From assembly GCF_030867145.1 (NCBI RefSeq), contig NC_134418.1:7436802-7500801 (forward strand): DNA of 64,000 nucleotides, given 5' to 3'. Position numbers and translations under genes: made by a program. The notes beneath the pieces were generated by a model. It was not told the DNA's origin, did no database searches, and worked only from the letters and a program-made list of their open reading frames with translations. Origin of the DNA: Opisthocomus hoazin. Its lineage: Eukaryota; Chordata; Aves; Opisthocomiformes; Opisthocomidae. Positions 49,701 to 61,844 of this stretch are shown in pieces. Position 1 is the first letter of the stretch; the number at the start of each line of letters is the position of its first letter.

Positions 49701-50269
49701 AGCTTTCCTGGTCTGTTAAACATGTGTTTAAAATTTGGCTTAAAAATTTGGATTCCTGTCTGCAGAAGTCACTGGAAAGTGAGGCAGTCCTTCACTGTGT
49801 CGCAGTTTCTGGAGTGCCTCTTGCTAGAGGATGATCGTATGTTGTTCCAGGCTGATTTTTTTTTTTTAATAACAAATTCTTTAAGTCACGAGAGAATATG
49901 TTTCCAAATCGGTTTTGTGTTTAAGAAATACTCCCTGTATTAGATGGATAAAAATGCTCTAATCCATTGCAGTTTTAAGGTAGACGTTTGACTGCAACAC
50001 TTGCAACTGCGGAGTCCTGCGTTTGTGATGGGTTGCACAACTAACTGTTCTTAGCTTCAGCTTTTTTATTCTGTGTATTATCATTTTTTTCCCTGATTAT
50101 TACTGGGACGGGGCTTGAGCCAGTATTGATTAAAAAAAAATTGTTTATCATGATTCTTTTTTTTTTTTTTAAACGGACAGATTATTTGCAAAATTTATTT
50201 CATTATGGTTCCTTGTTTCCAATAAAGAGGTGATGAAGTTTGAAAGCATAGGAAGGATCTGAAGCCAGC

Positions 50270-50765
50270 ATGGGTTTATTAGGAGACTTGGGACGGAGAG
50301 TCCTGGAGGAGGGACACACCCCGGGGGACTTGTGGGCCACCTCTGCCAGAGCAGGTAAGCTGGCAAGAAGCATAGAGGAGCAGAAGAAACCCAGTGAGAA
50401 TCACAGAGGAGCTGCAGACAGAAACCATTGTACACGTGACCCAAGCTCCTGCACTGCCTGTCACCTCCCCAAAGCAGCTGGGGTGGGCTCTGTGTAACCT
50501 GTGGCAAAAATAAGGGAAACTGAGACAAGGAAGGGAGGAGGAGAAGTGTTTGGCTTAAGTTCAGCCTGTGGAAGGGGAAGGAAGGGTGTTTACGCATGGG
50601 TTAAATTGTTTGTTTTCTTTTACTCAGTATTAGAATTGGTGATTAGAAGTTGTTTTAGTTGGCAATAAATTATATTACTTAAAAATTTCCGGAGTCAAGA
50701 CTATTTTGCCCATTAAAGACAGTTGAACAGGTTTTGAGGATGTGGGACGGAACTGGGAGAGTGTT
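50270..50765 (+). mobile_element. Probable degraded LTR (ERVL-like) in ST3GAL5 intron 1
   Basis: The 3' half parallels the solo LTR at 36982. A purine-rich GGAAGGGGAAGGAAGGGTGTTT is followed by TTTCTTTTACTCAGTATTAG, then GTTGGCAATAAATTATATTAC, then GGAGTCAAGACTATTTTGCCC, matching the order GGTGATAAATTAAAATACC / AAGTTCAGTCTGCTTTGTCC in that LTR. CAATAAA would be its poly(A) signal. The 5' limit and the TG...CA ends are not clear. Confidence 0.5.
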
Positions 50766-53700
50766 ATACTGATTTCTAAATCAGGGGTTTTTTATTACTT
50801 TCTTAAAAAGAACAGATGCTCAGTTAAATTTTTCATATTCTTAGGTTTCTTTAACTGAGAGGCTCTGCTTCGCAGATGGCTCTTAAACATTTTTTACATC
50901 TGTTTAAAAAAAACACAAAACCACACCACAAAGTCCCCACAAAATTTACCACCTAATTAACCATTCTTTGCTTTTTTTCTTTTACATCTTAGCCCTTCCC
51001 TTTTCATCTCTATGGGTTTCGGTACTGCAGAAGCAAGCAAAATTAATCTTACCTATACATTTTACCAAACTATTTTTCATGTTGTTATATAAATTAATAG
51101 CATTCTATTCAAATATTATATCAATCTTGAAAGCCTTAGTGAAAATTAATATCTATTTAGTTGATAATGAGCAGCGATTAAAATGTGTGGTCTTCTCATG
51201 GGCACAACTCTCGCAAGTGATCACAGACACTAGTGTTGTAGTTGTCACTTAATTTTTTGTCATCTGTTTTTACCAAATGTGTCCCAAGAAACATTCAGTA
51301 ATCAGTTTAAATTTTATTTAATGTACTCTTCTAACTCCTTGCATAAAGTTTTGCAGTATATCTGTGGGTTTTTTGTTTTTTAAAAAGCCTCACAACAGGA
51401 AGTTTATGCGCAATTCATCGTTAATAATGTCCAGAGTATCTCAGTGAAGAGTATCTTGCTCAAGTCTATTCCATGTGAAGACACCTTCTCTGCCTTTTAA
51501 CTTCACCTTTCTTTTTTGAAACATAAATGTTGCTCACAATCATATAGCTTTCATTTTATAGTTTACTGTTTTTGAAATAATATTTAATAAGTAATTTATG
51601 TGTATCTGATTTGGAGGAGGGGTGATGAAACAAGCAGGTGTTTTGGGGTGTGTTTGCTTTAGTTTTACCTTCTGTTTCACTACTTGCTTAAGCCCTGTTG
51701 CTCTCAATTAGTAATTCCTTTATATAGATGTGACTTTCAGGTTTCAGTTGCTGTGGGCTTTACACTGCAAGCTTCTTGTTCTTGTTACATGAACTTCAAA
51801 GGCTGCATTGTGCAGCAAGACCTTGAGATGGACTGTCTTGTGCGTAACTCATAAAGCTGGCGGTTTCTACTGATTCTGGTGGTGCTGTGAGAGGGAAGGT
51901 TAATTTGTATTTTCAACTCCTCGGAGCTTCAGGTGTAGTCCATGATGATGTTGTGCTAAATGCTATATAACTGTAGAACAGAAGATGCTTCTTGTCCTGC
52001 TGGGCTTTCAGCAGTGGCTTGCTTAGGGTAGCTTCTCTACGGCCTTGAGTAAGTGGCGAATAACAGCCTGTGTGCATGTAGTCATGTAGATCTAGGGGAT
52101 AAGCTTCTGCATGAAGGCTAGTGGCTGACAATAACTGTCCGTACCGATGCTTCTTTTGTGGCTCTGGTCCCTGCCTGCACAGACAGTTGTTCTGGAACAG
52201 TACCTGCCCACGTAAACTGCTGAGCTCAGCCATGGAGGCTGTTAACTGGACCCTCCATGTGTGGGGAGGTGGGAACGTGCTTGAGTTGGTAGGGCGAAGG
52301 AGGTAAGTGGAAACATCCCCAGTGTGGGGTTATGGTTCTGAGGGCTTAATGAGAAGGTGGTGAGGGATGTACGTATATGCCTCTTTCTGCACTTGTGTGC
52401 AGGCTGGTCTGGTCCTGTCTCTGTGCCTGGTAACACTGTTGGCACTCTCAGACAGTGGGGGCTGAGTATCTTTGGGTAAATCCAGGTGCTGTACATCACC
52501 AAATGTGATTTTGCAGGGTGTGGGAGTGGTCATGTACAACTTGACACATCCTGCTTTTTAGTTTTTAGCATTCCCACATAAAAAGACATCCTGAAGACTT
52601 AAATTAATTGCTTCTGAAATATTCCAAGTGTGGAAATTTTGTCTACTTAAGAATAACAATGAGACCAAAGTAAATTATGGTGAAAAGAATAGCACTACGA
52701 AAAGCTTTGGAGTGTATTCCTGCTGATGGACAATTTAGCTTTCATAGCAGCTTTACACAGATCACTTAAGTTCAGTAGATGAAAAGCAAATTTAAGCCCC
52801 TGGAGTCCTCACTAATTACACCACAATGAGTAGCTATGGAAATGTCAATTCAAAATGTGATTGTAATACAGCATTACTACTGAGACATCTTTTGTATGCA
52901 AATTGAGATATCTGCATTTATGGCTCCCAGAACAACTATAGCACTGCCCCTTTCTGGGAGGGCGTAGTAGTGTTTGGCAGTGGTGGTTGCATGCAAACAA
53001 CAAAATCTGGATGCTATAGGCACAACTTGTCTTTGGTGCTTCGTTTCTTAATTGCCATGGTTCTATCTGTAAACTCATAGATTGGTGTGTTTTTTTTTGT
53101 TTTTGTTTTTTTTTAAGCTCAGGAAGACTGTGGGGAAAGGTATGCTCTCGGGTGCTTGTTACTGCTGACCTTGCTCTTCTCAGCACCCTTAAGCCATTCC
53201 AGCCAGTGGAAGGTGCTTATTGACTTAGGGTTTGATCCTGCACTCTTATCTGAGTAATTTAAAAAAAAAAAAAATGCTGTGCTGGACAGATGTATTTTGG
53301 CTTGATCTGTCTGTCTGTCTATCTATATGTATTGACTTCATGAAGAAAGGAATCATCTGAAGTAAACAGAACTGACAAATTCAGTCTGAAGTAAACTGTT
53401 GCAAATGAAATGAAAACTGACTTTATTTCAGTAATATTAAACAAAACCGTTGAACATACTAAGTAGTAAGAGCTGGACTCAGAAAGGATATGCTGAAGTG
53501 ATTGATTAAATTCTCTGTGTTTGCTTCTTCCTTTTTGCACATCCAGGATGAGCGAAGCAACCTTTTGACCAGAATTTATTTTGCTCAGAGGCAGGGAAGA
53601 CTTTCTGATAGCACTCATGTATTGCAGTCTTGCATTCCTTGTTAATGCCCTTCTGTCTTTATCACTCTCCACCCAGTTCCTTCTCCACCTTTCAGATCTC

Positions 53701-55867
53701 TAGCAGCCTTCCCTTTTCTTTGTTTTGAAAAGCTTAATGAAAAGTGCATCTGTTGTAGGATCTCTGCATACAATTCTGTAGTAGGAAATTCTCACCCTTG
53801 GAAATGATGAAAAGCATGCTGTTTGCAGAGCACTCTGATGATTTATACAGCAGAGGAGATTGGCTGTGTCATTGCACGCTGCAGGATGACTCCAGGCATA
53901 TGTTAGTGCCCTTAGGTAATAAAAAGTTTTACATACATTGAGCAGTCTTTCACAGGCGTTTCTGTCAAATTAGAACAGATCCTGAGTCCTAGAATAGGAA
54001 AGACTAATTTACGAATAAATCAAAACCTGCTTTGAACAAAGCAAAGGCACTGAGGCTTTAATGTTACCCTTGTAATTCAAGCTGTAAAACTTTATGCATT
54101 TGATTGAAACTGCTGGAAAATACATGCTTAATCTGGAGTACGTTGCCGCATAAATGTTACCAGTACCACCATCGGACCTCAGGATGTCACTTGGTACGTT
54201 GTTGCAGTGATCTCCTGGTAGCAGGATCCTCGGATACCTAGTCTGACTGATTCTTTTGTGCAGAGTCCGTTCTGATCTAGGTTCCTATCGACTGTAATCG
54301 AGTTACCTCTTTGTTGTTTACCTGAGAGAGAATTGTCACGTGCGTTGTTCCATAGTGAAAATGGCTGGTTTGTTTCCTGCTTCTGATTCAGCATTTTTTC
54401 TTCTTAAAAAAGAAAAGTTCCATTTTATACTTCTCTCCAGCCCTGTATGTAGAGTTTGGTGGAACTGACAGATGTAATTATTATTTTGTTGTACATTGTA
54501 GCTTAGGCATATGCAGCATTCAGCAATCGCATCTGTGCAGTAAGCCATCCATGTCAATGAGCGATCCCCTTCCCTTTTGCCAAACAGTGCTGAGTGCCCC
54601 TTGTTTGTGCTGGTCTGAGGCAGTCTTCTCCGACGTGATCTGGCTGTTGGTACTCTCTGTAGTACGTGGAGCAATCCTGGAGTTTCCACATGGTCTGCAG
54701 GCCTTGTTCGTGCCCTCCTCTGCAGCTCTGCAGTGTCCTCTAATCGCCGCTTGTTTTGTGTGCCATGTGTGACCGTGCTGGCAGGCACCATGAACGGAGG
54801 TTGCTCCCTGTTGCATGCTGGCAACGTGATCTCCATGGATACCTGTCTCCAAGATGTGTTGGTGTGAAGGTCTTGGGTCCCAGGTAATGATGAGGGGTGC
54901 TTAGTTGCCTTACCTGTGTAGCGTGGCAGGAAGGATGTGTGTCGTACCTGATTGCACAAGTTCTACTGGATTGGCACTGCACATCTCAATGTAGAGCAGT
55001 TCAGCTTGGTGATCCGTAACTGGCACTAGGGTATGGTCTTTGTAACAAATTTTGCGGATTCACAAATAGGTCTTTACCTATGTGGGCTTGACTGCTTTGC
55101 TGCAAATCATAGCTGAGAGCAAAATTGACTTGTAATGCTGGTGACTGGCGTGGTGGTGTCAACACTCAGTTTTACTCAAAGGTATAGGTGCAGCCTGTAA
55201 AGACAAGGTGATGCTCTGAGAAAATGGTGAGCTTGTAAGGCTAAATAGGTTCCCTGTGACCTGCTGCCTTGTGGCCTGGCAGGTTGTGTGGGAGGCTGGA
55301 ACTGGATTTGATTTCCAGCTTAACTCCTAGTGTTCTGGGGGACCTTAGGGAATCACTTACTCCTTGGATTTCAGTTTCCCCTGTTCCATGACAAGCATAA
55401 TGATACTGAGCTTGATTTGTACAGTGCTTTCAGGACTGCTAAAAGGCGTTCTTTAAGAGTGAGGTGTTGCTGCTTTGTGACGAAGGCCTACAAACAGATG
55501 ACAGCTCCTAAGTCTGTGCAGTTAATAAATACAGCTATGGGTGGGTAATTTGAGGTTCTTAGTAGCATTGTGATAACGAAGTTGCTTATGTTTGAGGTAA
55601 GCAGTCAAGTTTTCTGCTGGCAAAAACCATTAGGCTTTTTTTGCCTTGCCTTGTTTGGTGGGTTATGACAACTTGCAGGTGACTCTAGAAAGCATCATGT
55701 AACTGTTGTCTGCTCTTCAAAGGACTTAAGGTGCTGGCGTTGATCTTTATCTCTCCTCGTCCCACCATGTCTCACAGTGGTTTGCAGCTTTTGGCTTTCT
55801 ACCATGTATATCGGATTTGTTCCTGAGAAATGGTGTGTGACTGTGCAAAGAGATACCTAATTCAGGA

Positions 55868-55948
55868 GAGAAGTCTGTATCCCTCAAAGTTCAATGGGCT
55901 GGATTGGAGAAGTCTGTATCCCTCAAAGTTCAATGGGCTGGATTGGAG
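55868..55948 (+). repeat. Perfect two-copy tandem duplication, period 39
   Basis: The 39-base unit beginning GAGAAGTCTGTATCCCTCAA and ending GGGCTGGATTG is present at 55868-55906 and again at 55907-55945 with no mismatch. GAG follows as the start of a third unit. Confidence 0.97.
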
Positions 55949-57295
55949 ATCTGGGGGGGCTGTTTCTGTCTCATCAGCTATTTCGTCCTGGTGTTTAACA
56001 TCTGTTGTTTGTTCAAGCAAAGAGTGTTTTGAAGTGGCAACACAGGCTGGTTCAAATGGGTCATGTTGCCATATAAAATAAAAGGAGGTGGAGCAGGGAA
56101 AAAAGAATATGGAAAATTGTCCCTAGATGAAAGCTTTCCCTTATCCCTGTTTTTCTTAAAAGTCCTCGTGACAGAGGTCTTGACAAGAGAACAGAAGAAT
56201 GTGAACATCTTTGCAGTGGAGAGCGGAGAGGGTTAAGCACTGAGATCAAAGGGAAGGAGTAGGGCTGAAATCCTCCACTGTGGAGGATCAAGCTGCACCC
56301 TTTCATGGTTGGCTGATCAAAGGGAGTGCTATTTCGGGAGGTTGGTAGCGCAGTAAAAACCCTTGCCCGTGTCTCTTCTCCTTTCAGGGCAGAACCAGCA
56401 GGCTTGGGAGGGTAGGCTTTGCATGGCGTTTCCTTGTTGCTCACGTCTGTGGCTAACGACAGCAGCCTGTGAGGAGTTGATGTGCTAGCCTGCATTTTTC
56501 TTTCCAAAATCAGAACTGAAGGAAGCTCATGGGAGCTTACAAACAGTAAGCAGCGAGATTGCTTCTCGTTAGCTAATGATCAATGACTTGGCCATCTATG
56601 AGGGAGCGCTGTGTGCTCCTGCTGGGTCCACGGTGTTTGTTGGAGGGGAGCTGCTGCTGTGCACAGAAACTGCTCTTGTGCTGGCAGCCTCCTGGTCCTG
56701 CTGAGTGCTGGGCAAAATTTCCTGCACGCTATCTTTGGTGTTTCCTGTTGAAGTCACTGACCACATTGTCGGGGCTTCTGCAGGAAGGAGCGGTAGATTC
56801 AGACCGGTGGTGAGACAAGTTTGCGTAACTTCAGGGGAATTAGGCAGTTGAGTCAAGATGTGGGCTCCGGTTTTGAGGATGGGATCAGGGTAGCGTAGTA
56901 CTTGGACACTTTGATTCAGGGATCCTAAATACTGTGTAGATTTCCTTCCCCCTCTGGGGTCTAATAATTGCTCAAACAAACCTGTGTTTGGCCGAGATCA
57001 ATAGTGTTTGGCAGTAACTGATGTAATTGCAATTATTAGACTTCAGGCTTATGAAGAATGCAAAGACCTATACCTGGCAACATGTACATATTTTTAGAAT
57101 CATGTTCTGGCAGTGCATCTGCAATGAGTGTATTCTTGATCACAAGGAGGTCGGGAGCAATTCGGTATTCCTGACACAATAACCAAAAATCAGTCTTCCC
57201 TGGGAAACAGAGTAAGTTAACAGTCGTTGGATGTCCTCTGAACTGTTTTCCATCCAGAAACAGTTATGATAATTTTTTTTCTTTCATTTTTGCAG

Positions 57296-57407
57296 CAATG
57301 CTGAGTGTCACTAACTCTGTGAAGCCGAAAAGTGATTGCTCGCCTCCTGTGCAATGGTGTAAGGTGGCTGCACATGAAGATGAGAAGACCAAGCTGGTTT
57401 TTAAAAG
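57296..57407 (+). CDS. ST3GAL5: ST3GAL5 exon 2 (cytoplasmic tail; internal start codon)
   Basis: The exon starts after TTTTGCAG with CA, then ATG at 57298, and encodes MLSVTNSVKPKSDC... through TKLVFK, plus two bases of a split codon. It aligns with the cytoplasmic tail of vertebrate GM3 synthase: the human equivalent also has a KLRSDCSRP-like and QW pattern, here KPKSDCSPP and VQW. The donor is GTACTC at 57408 in phase 2. In the spliced mRNA the internal ATG has G at -3, a better context than the first ATG, so translation from it would give a form 13 residues shorter. Confidence 0.85.
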
Positions 57408-59206
57408 GTACTCGCAAGTAAGTGTCGCTGTCATGGCGATATAGAGGTCAGTTGCGCTCTCTCCAGCCTGGGCAGTTACTGAAAGTATGCAAAAATCAAG
57501 GAGGAGATTGCCAGAGGAACTGGGTGGAGGTCTAGGCACACAGCTTTCCCTGGAGCACCTGAAACACTGAAGGAGCATAGGGTCTCTCATGGTAATACCT
57601 GTTTTCCCAAGCCAATGGAAGATCCCAGTACTTCACTAACAAGTATTTCCAATCTTTTTTGCGTCCAGATAAATAACAATGAGGCTTTAGTATAGTCTGA
57701 TAATTGAAGAAATGGAAAGGCAGTGGATTTTTAGTGGATGTTTTGGGGAGGTGTACCCTCACAGTTAATTTGTTTATGAAGACTTCTGGAACTCTACATC
57801 ACAAAATCTTCATTGCTCCATTGTTTGTAGTTTAACATCAAATTGAAGTTAATGAATGTGTTCTAGTGTATGCCCAGAACCATATTTTAAACCCAAAAAA
57901 GTGCACTACTGTGATGCCTCTCTGGCACATGAATGTTTAGGTCTTAGAGCTTAAAAAACACAAAGCCAAACTGTTATATCCACTGGTGTTTTGAGCACCT
58001 GAATGGGGCAGCCCCAGCTGAATCTAGAGATACTTGATAAACCTCTGTGGAGGAAAACCAGCCTCATTCATCTGTCTGTGAATCCCCTGGTTTCTGCCAG
58101 TCAGCTGATTTCCAAGGGGGTGCAGCCTAACATGCTAATGAAGGTTTTAGACCCCAGTGCAAAATTTAATTTAGTTAAATCAGATGTGAGAACAGTGCTT
58201 CTTTTCCAGTGGCCACCTTGTTTGCAGCACATACTGCAAATTGAGTGCCAGGATTGCATCTATTAGCCTATATGGTACACGCATTTTTTTTAAAAAAAAT
58301 CTTGGAAACCTGTATTAACTGCATCTGCAAGAGTTTCAAGAAGCTCTGAACACTTAGTAGGTTGTATATTTTTTTAAGACACTTAAACAAGTGTCTAGTT
58401 CTTATGAAACCATAGGAAATGAAAATCAATAATAAAGCTCAAACTACATACTTGAGCAACAACCACAACTCGTAACAAAATAATGATGTAATTTTTACAG
58501 ATCAGTTTAGACATGAAATGAGCCAAGTGAGTATCTGGAGATCAACAGTGAGATTCCTTAGAAATCAGTAGATCCAAAATATGGATAGTCTGTATTACTC
58601 AGTTCTGAAAGTTTGGGGTTGTTTTTCCCCTTCTGCATGTTTTGTGGATGTAAATAATTAAATTGGACTTCTCAAGATAATCCTGATCATCTAAATTCTG
58701 CATTCCAGCCTTCCAGTGAGTTGAAAGTTTTGCTTGTGAGTGATGGCCGTTGTCCCAAAATCTTCCACTTTGAAGTTCCATCCCTTTTTCTAACTTGCAT
58801 GAAAATACATATTTCAAAATAAAGTTGCTCTTTAAAGTAGGAAAACAAAAGTCACTTTTGGTTTTTTTGTGAGGAGAGCTGTTTGGCCCATCAGAGGTGT
58901 GTTTAAAGTGTATGATGCAGGCATAGAACTGGATAAACTGGTGTCAGTATGCAACACTTTCTTTATCAAAGCATATATGTATGTTCGTGCTCTCCTGCAG
59001 ATAGCTCTAAAGAGTTGTGAAAGATTTGCAGTGAACAAAGCAATAGTTTTGCTTGGTTTGAATCAAATGCAAGGATTCACCTGAAGTTCTTCAGCTGCCT
59101 TAAGTTTGTTTAAAAATACCCATTTAGCAATTGATGGATTGCTGGAAAAAAGATGATTTTTTTTTTTTCCCCCCTCCTACCCCCACATCATCCTGTTTAT
59201 TTTTAG
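57408..59206 (+). other. ST3GAL5: ST3GAL5 intron 2
   Basis: GTACTC to a long pyrimidine tract and TTTTAG at 59201-59206. No repeat or gene recognised. Confidence 0.8.
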
Positions 59207-59321
59207 ACTTCTTGCACTGTTTGTGGTTGGAGGGTGCTTCGTTTATATCCTCAAATTACATTTTGGCCCTGAAGAATGTGACAGAACAAAAATGCCATAT
59301 GTGGACCTCGATCGTGTAAGG
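59207..59321 (+). CDS. ST3GAL5: ST3GAL5 exon 3 (transmembrane anchor)
   Basis: The first base completes an arginine codon. The exon then encodes LLALFVVGGCFVYILKL (about residues 51-67), the single signal-anchor of a type II Golgi glycosyltransferase, followed by a luminal stem with EECDRTKMPYVDLDR. The human protein has the parallel EECD...MHYVDPDH. The 3' boundary is ambiguous. A donor GTAAGG at 59316 is stronger by consensus and ends the exon at DLDR. A weaker donor GTTGGT at 59322 adds VR and gives DLDRVR-RAQQ, matching the human DPDHVKRAQK without a gap. Both keep the frame. I give the longer form because of the protein match. Confidence 0.85.
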
Positions 59322-61500
59322 GTTGGTATTTTTTTTTTACTTAAAAAAAAGGTTATTAGTTTACAATATAAGAGTTATAAGTGTCTGTAACAAAGACTTA
59401 GAATGCTAAAATTATCCTGTGAGGGGAAAAATGTATTTTGCCTTACTTCATGCCATAGAACTTCTGGTTTCTGTTCTTGTGGAGTGACAAGAAGCGCATA
59501 GAGAAACTGATTTTTAGGGGTAAAATGAGATAACTGACTGCGAAGAATAACATTTGAAATGGACACATCATCATACTGTTGTGTCAGTGCAGATGACACT
59601 GATGATCAGAAAATTGATGCAAATGAAATGTAAAATTAAAAAAAAAAAAAAAAAAGCCCCAAACCCAACACATTAAACCAAAGGTTTCTTTTTACCTAAG
59701 CCAGTTCCCCAGTCTGCTTTGCCTTGTAGTTGCTCGGATGTTTTTAGAATTGCAGGGCAAGTGTGCAGGGGGGTGCAGCTCTCTTGGTTCATGTGTTTAT
59801 TTAATGTAGGAGCTATTTACTTCAGCTACAGTTTTGTGTGTGGCTTTTAAGCTCATGTAACAGACACCAGTCAAGCTTTTTTTAAGTTCTTGCTGACATT
59901 TCTCTGTCTTTGCTACTTAACCTGTTTGCTGTTTATAATAGTACTTACCTTGGCTTAGAGTTGTTACGTTTCTGACACTGAATGTCTCGACACTAAAGCA
60001 AAACTTATAGCAGAAGCCCTGATTTAAGATAGTTTCATCTTAGCATCACTGCATGTGCATCCTTCCCAAACTCCCACCTTCTGAGTCTCTTTGCCTCCCC
60101 TTTTTTTCTCATCTGACTTATTTCTTTTCTCAGTAATATGTTCTGGCTTGTAAACAACCACCACCTTAAGCCAAGCAAACCTAAAGACTGCATGGACTGC
60201 GTTTATTGCTGTCTCATGATTCATTTTGTTTGTGTCAGATGCAGGATGAGAAAATAGCATTGCTCTTTGTCTAGTTAGGTAGTAGCTGATTGCAAACTGC
60301 TTGGGGCAGTTGTCAAGTGATTAGCATTAATTTTTACTAATAGGATGCACAACTGTCAGCCTTAATAATGAGGTTCTTCCAAAGATGCACTGACTTGTGC
60401 TGGTGAAGTACAGTATGAAGTTGTTCAGTTGTGCTTTGCCCAGGAAGAAGTGTGGTATTTATGCCCATACTTGCAGAGATCTTTGTAATGGTGGCAGACG
60501 GAGTTCTGTAGAACAATCTTTTTTAAAAAAAAAAAGTATAAAATAAAAGCAGCACAACTTGTGCACCCAGATACACACTTCCCTTTTCTTAATAGTACAG
60601 AAGGGGAACTGAGTTAGCACTAGATTTGAATCTTGATTCCGACCCCTGTGTTTGCTCATGTTTTGTTTTTTATTACTGCGGAGGAAGGATCAGCAGAGTT
60701 GTATCAGGGAAGACAACATGCAAAAAGATTTTCTTTTATCTGATAAAAATAAGACCTTTGATATTTCTTGCTTAGATCAGATACTGGCTTGCCACTACAG
60801 ATTTCTAAGAAAAGTACATGAATAGTTTTTTGGTTTTTTCTTAATGCAACAGATCAATGTGTGATTTTATCTGACAGCTTAGTCTTTTTATGCAATATGG
60901 AACTGCAGTCTTTTTTGGTGACTGGTCTTTGAAAGAAGACCTGAAACACCTCCACTTGCATTCCTTTCAGAGTTGTGTTGTAGTCATTAGCAATACTTCT
61001 TGAACAAATGGTTATTCATTTTGATTAGTAAGCAAGTTCAGCCTGCTATTGCACGGAACTTTTACCCAGCAGATGTGTGTCTGATAAAATCCTACCACAA
61101 GCAGAGCTCCGGTCATACAGTTGAGCAGTGAAATGAATTAGATGGGCAGAAGTACGTCTAGATGTTTAACCTGTTTTTGTGAGCAACAGTACAAATGTTC
61201 TCAGAGAGCTCATTTTCACTTATCTCTCTTCGTAGCCTGATTTAGTCTTTAGAAAAGCTCCTGTCCAGATTTAAGTGACTGAATGGAGAGACATTCCTTT
61301 GCAGGTTTTCATCCTGCGCTGGTTAGTATCTGCATTTGAGTGAATGCTTTAAAATGCCTTATATTTCCATGTTTAAGCTTTCTTTATAAACCCATGTGTT
61401 TGCTGAACTGCTGGTGGTCAGCTGGTGGGTTGTATTAAGAGGGCTTTGTACGTTCCTGAAGCTGGCTTTCCTGGCTGAAATCGTGTATGTTTTGTTTTAG
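59322..61500 (+). other. ST3GAL5: ST3GAL5 intron 3
   Basis: Ends at TTTTGTTTTAG (61490-61500). Poly-A and poly-T runs occur at 59637-59655 and 60520-60536. No repeat family or gene recognised. Confidence 0.8.
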
Positions 61501-61844
61501 AGAGCACAACAGTATGCCAGCGCTGCACTGCAGGAACAGTGCCGACCTTCTTATGTGAAGAAAGAAATGGGGAAGTTATTTGCAGAGAAATACAGCATGG
61601 ACATACCTCCCTTTGTAAGGAAAAATATAAATGAAGATGAAGCTTTATTTAAATATGAACCTCCTTTTGGATTTCACAAGTTCTTTGATAAGCTTAAAAA
61701 TCTCCTTGAACTTTTACCTGAGCATGATTTACCAGAAGATTTGAAGTCAAAACACTGTAAGCGTTGTGTTGTTGTTGGTAGTGGTGGAATTCTTCATGGG
61801 TCAGAGCTGGGTCACTTGATGAATCAGTTTGATATTGTTATAAG
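61501..61844 (+). CDS. ST3GAL5: ST3GAL5 exon 4 (stem and first half of sialylmotif L)
   Basis: The exon encodes 114 residues plus two bases. It begins [19 protein letters not shown], passes through [11 protein letters not shown] and [15 protein letters not shown], and reaches [20 protein letters not shown] and LMNQFDIVI. The [13 protein letters not shown] block is the start of sialylmotif L, which binds CMP-sialic acid in this family (GT29). Its cysteines are residues 174 and 177 of the long form. The PEHDLPEDL block is characteristic of ST3GAL5 rather than of other ST3GAL enzymes. The acceptor is TTTTAG, the donor is GTATGT at 61845, and the exit is phase 2. Confidence 0.95.

Larger units (their letters stand above)
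44294..57295 (+). other. ST3GAL5: ST3GAL5 intron 1 (13 kb)
   Basis: The intron runs from donor GTAGGC to acceptor TTTTGCAG. It contains the G-rich tract at 44354, the CR1 copy at 46199, an LTR-like remnant at about 50270-50765 and the 39-base duplication at 55868. The other open frames, including a 207-codon one on the minus strand at 54336-54959, have no family resemblance. First introns of this kind often hold enhancers, but none can be identified by eye. Confidence 0.8.

Noticed and set aside
54336..54959. 207-codon open frame on the minus strand in ST3GAL5 intron 1
   Set aside because: No domain or composition typical of a protein and no splice or promoter context. Overlapping frames of similar length exist on the same strand.
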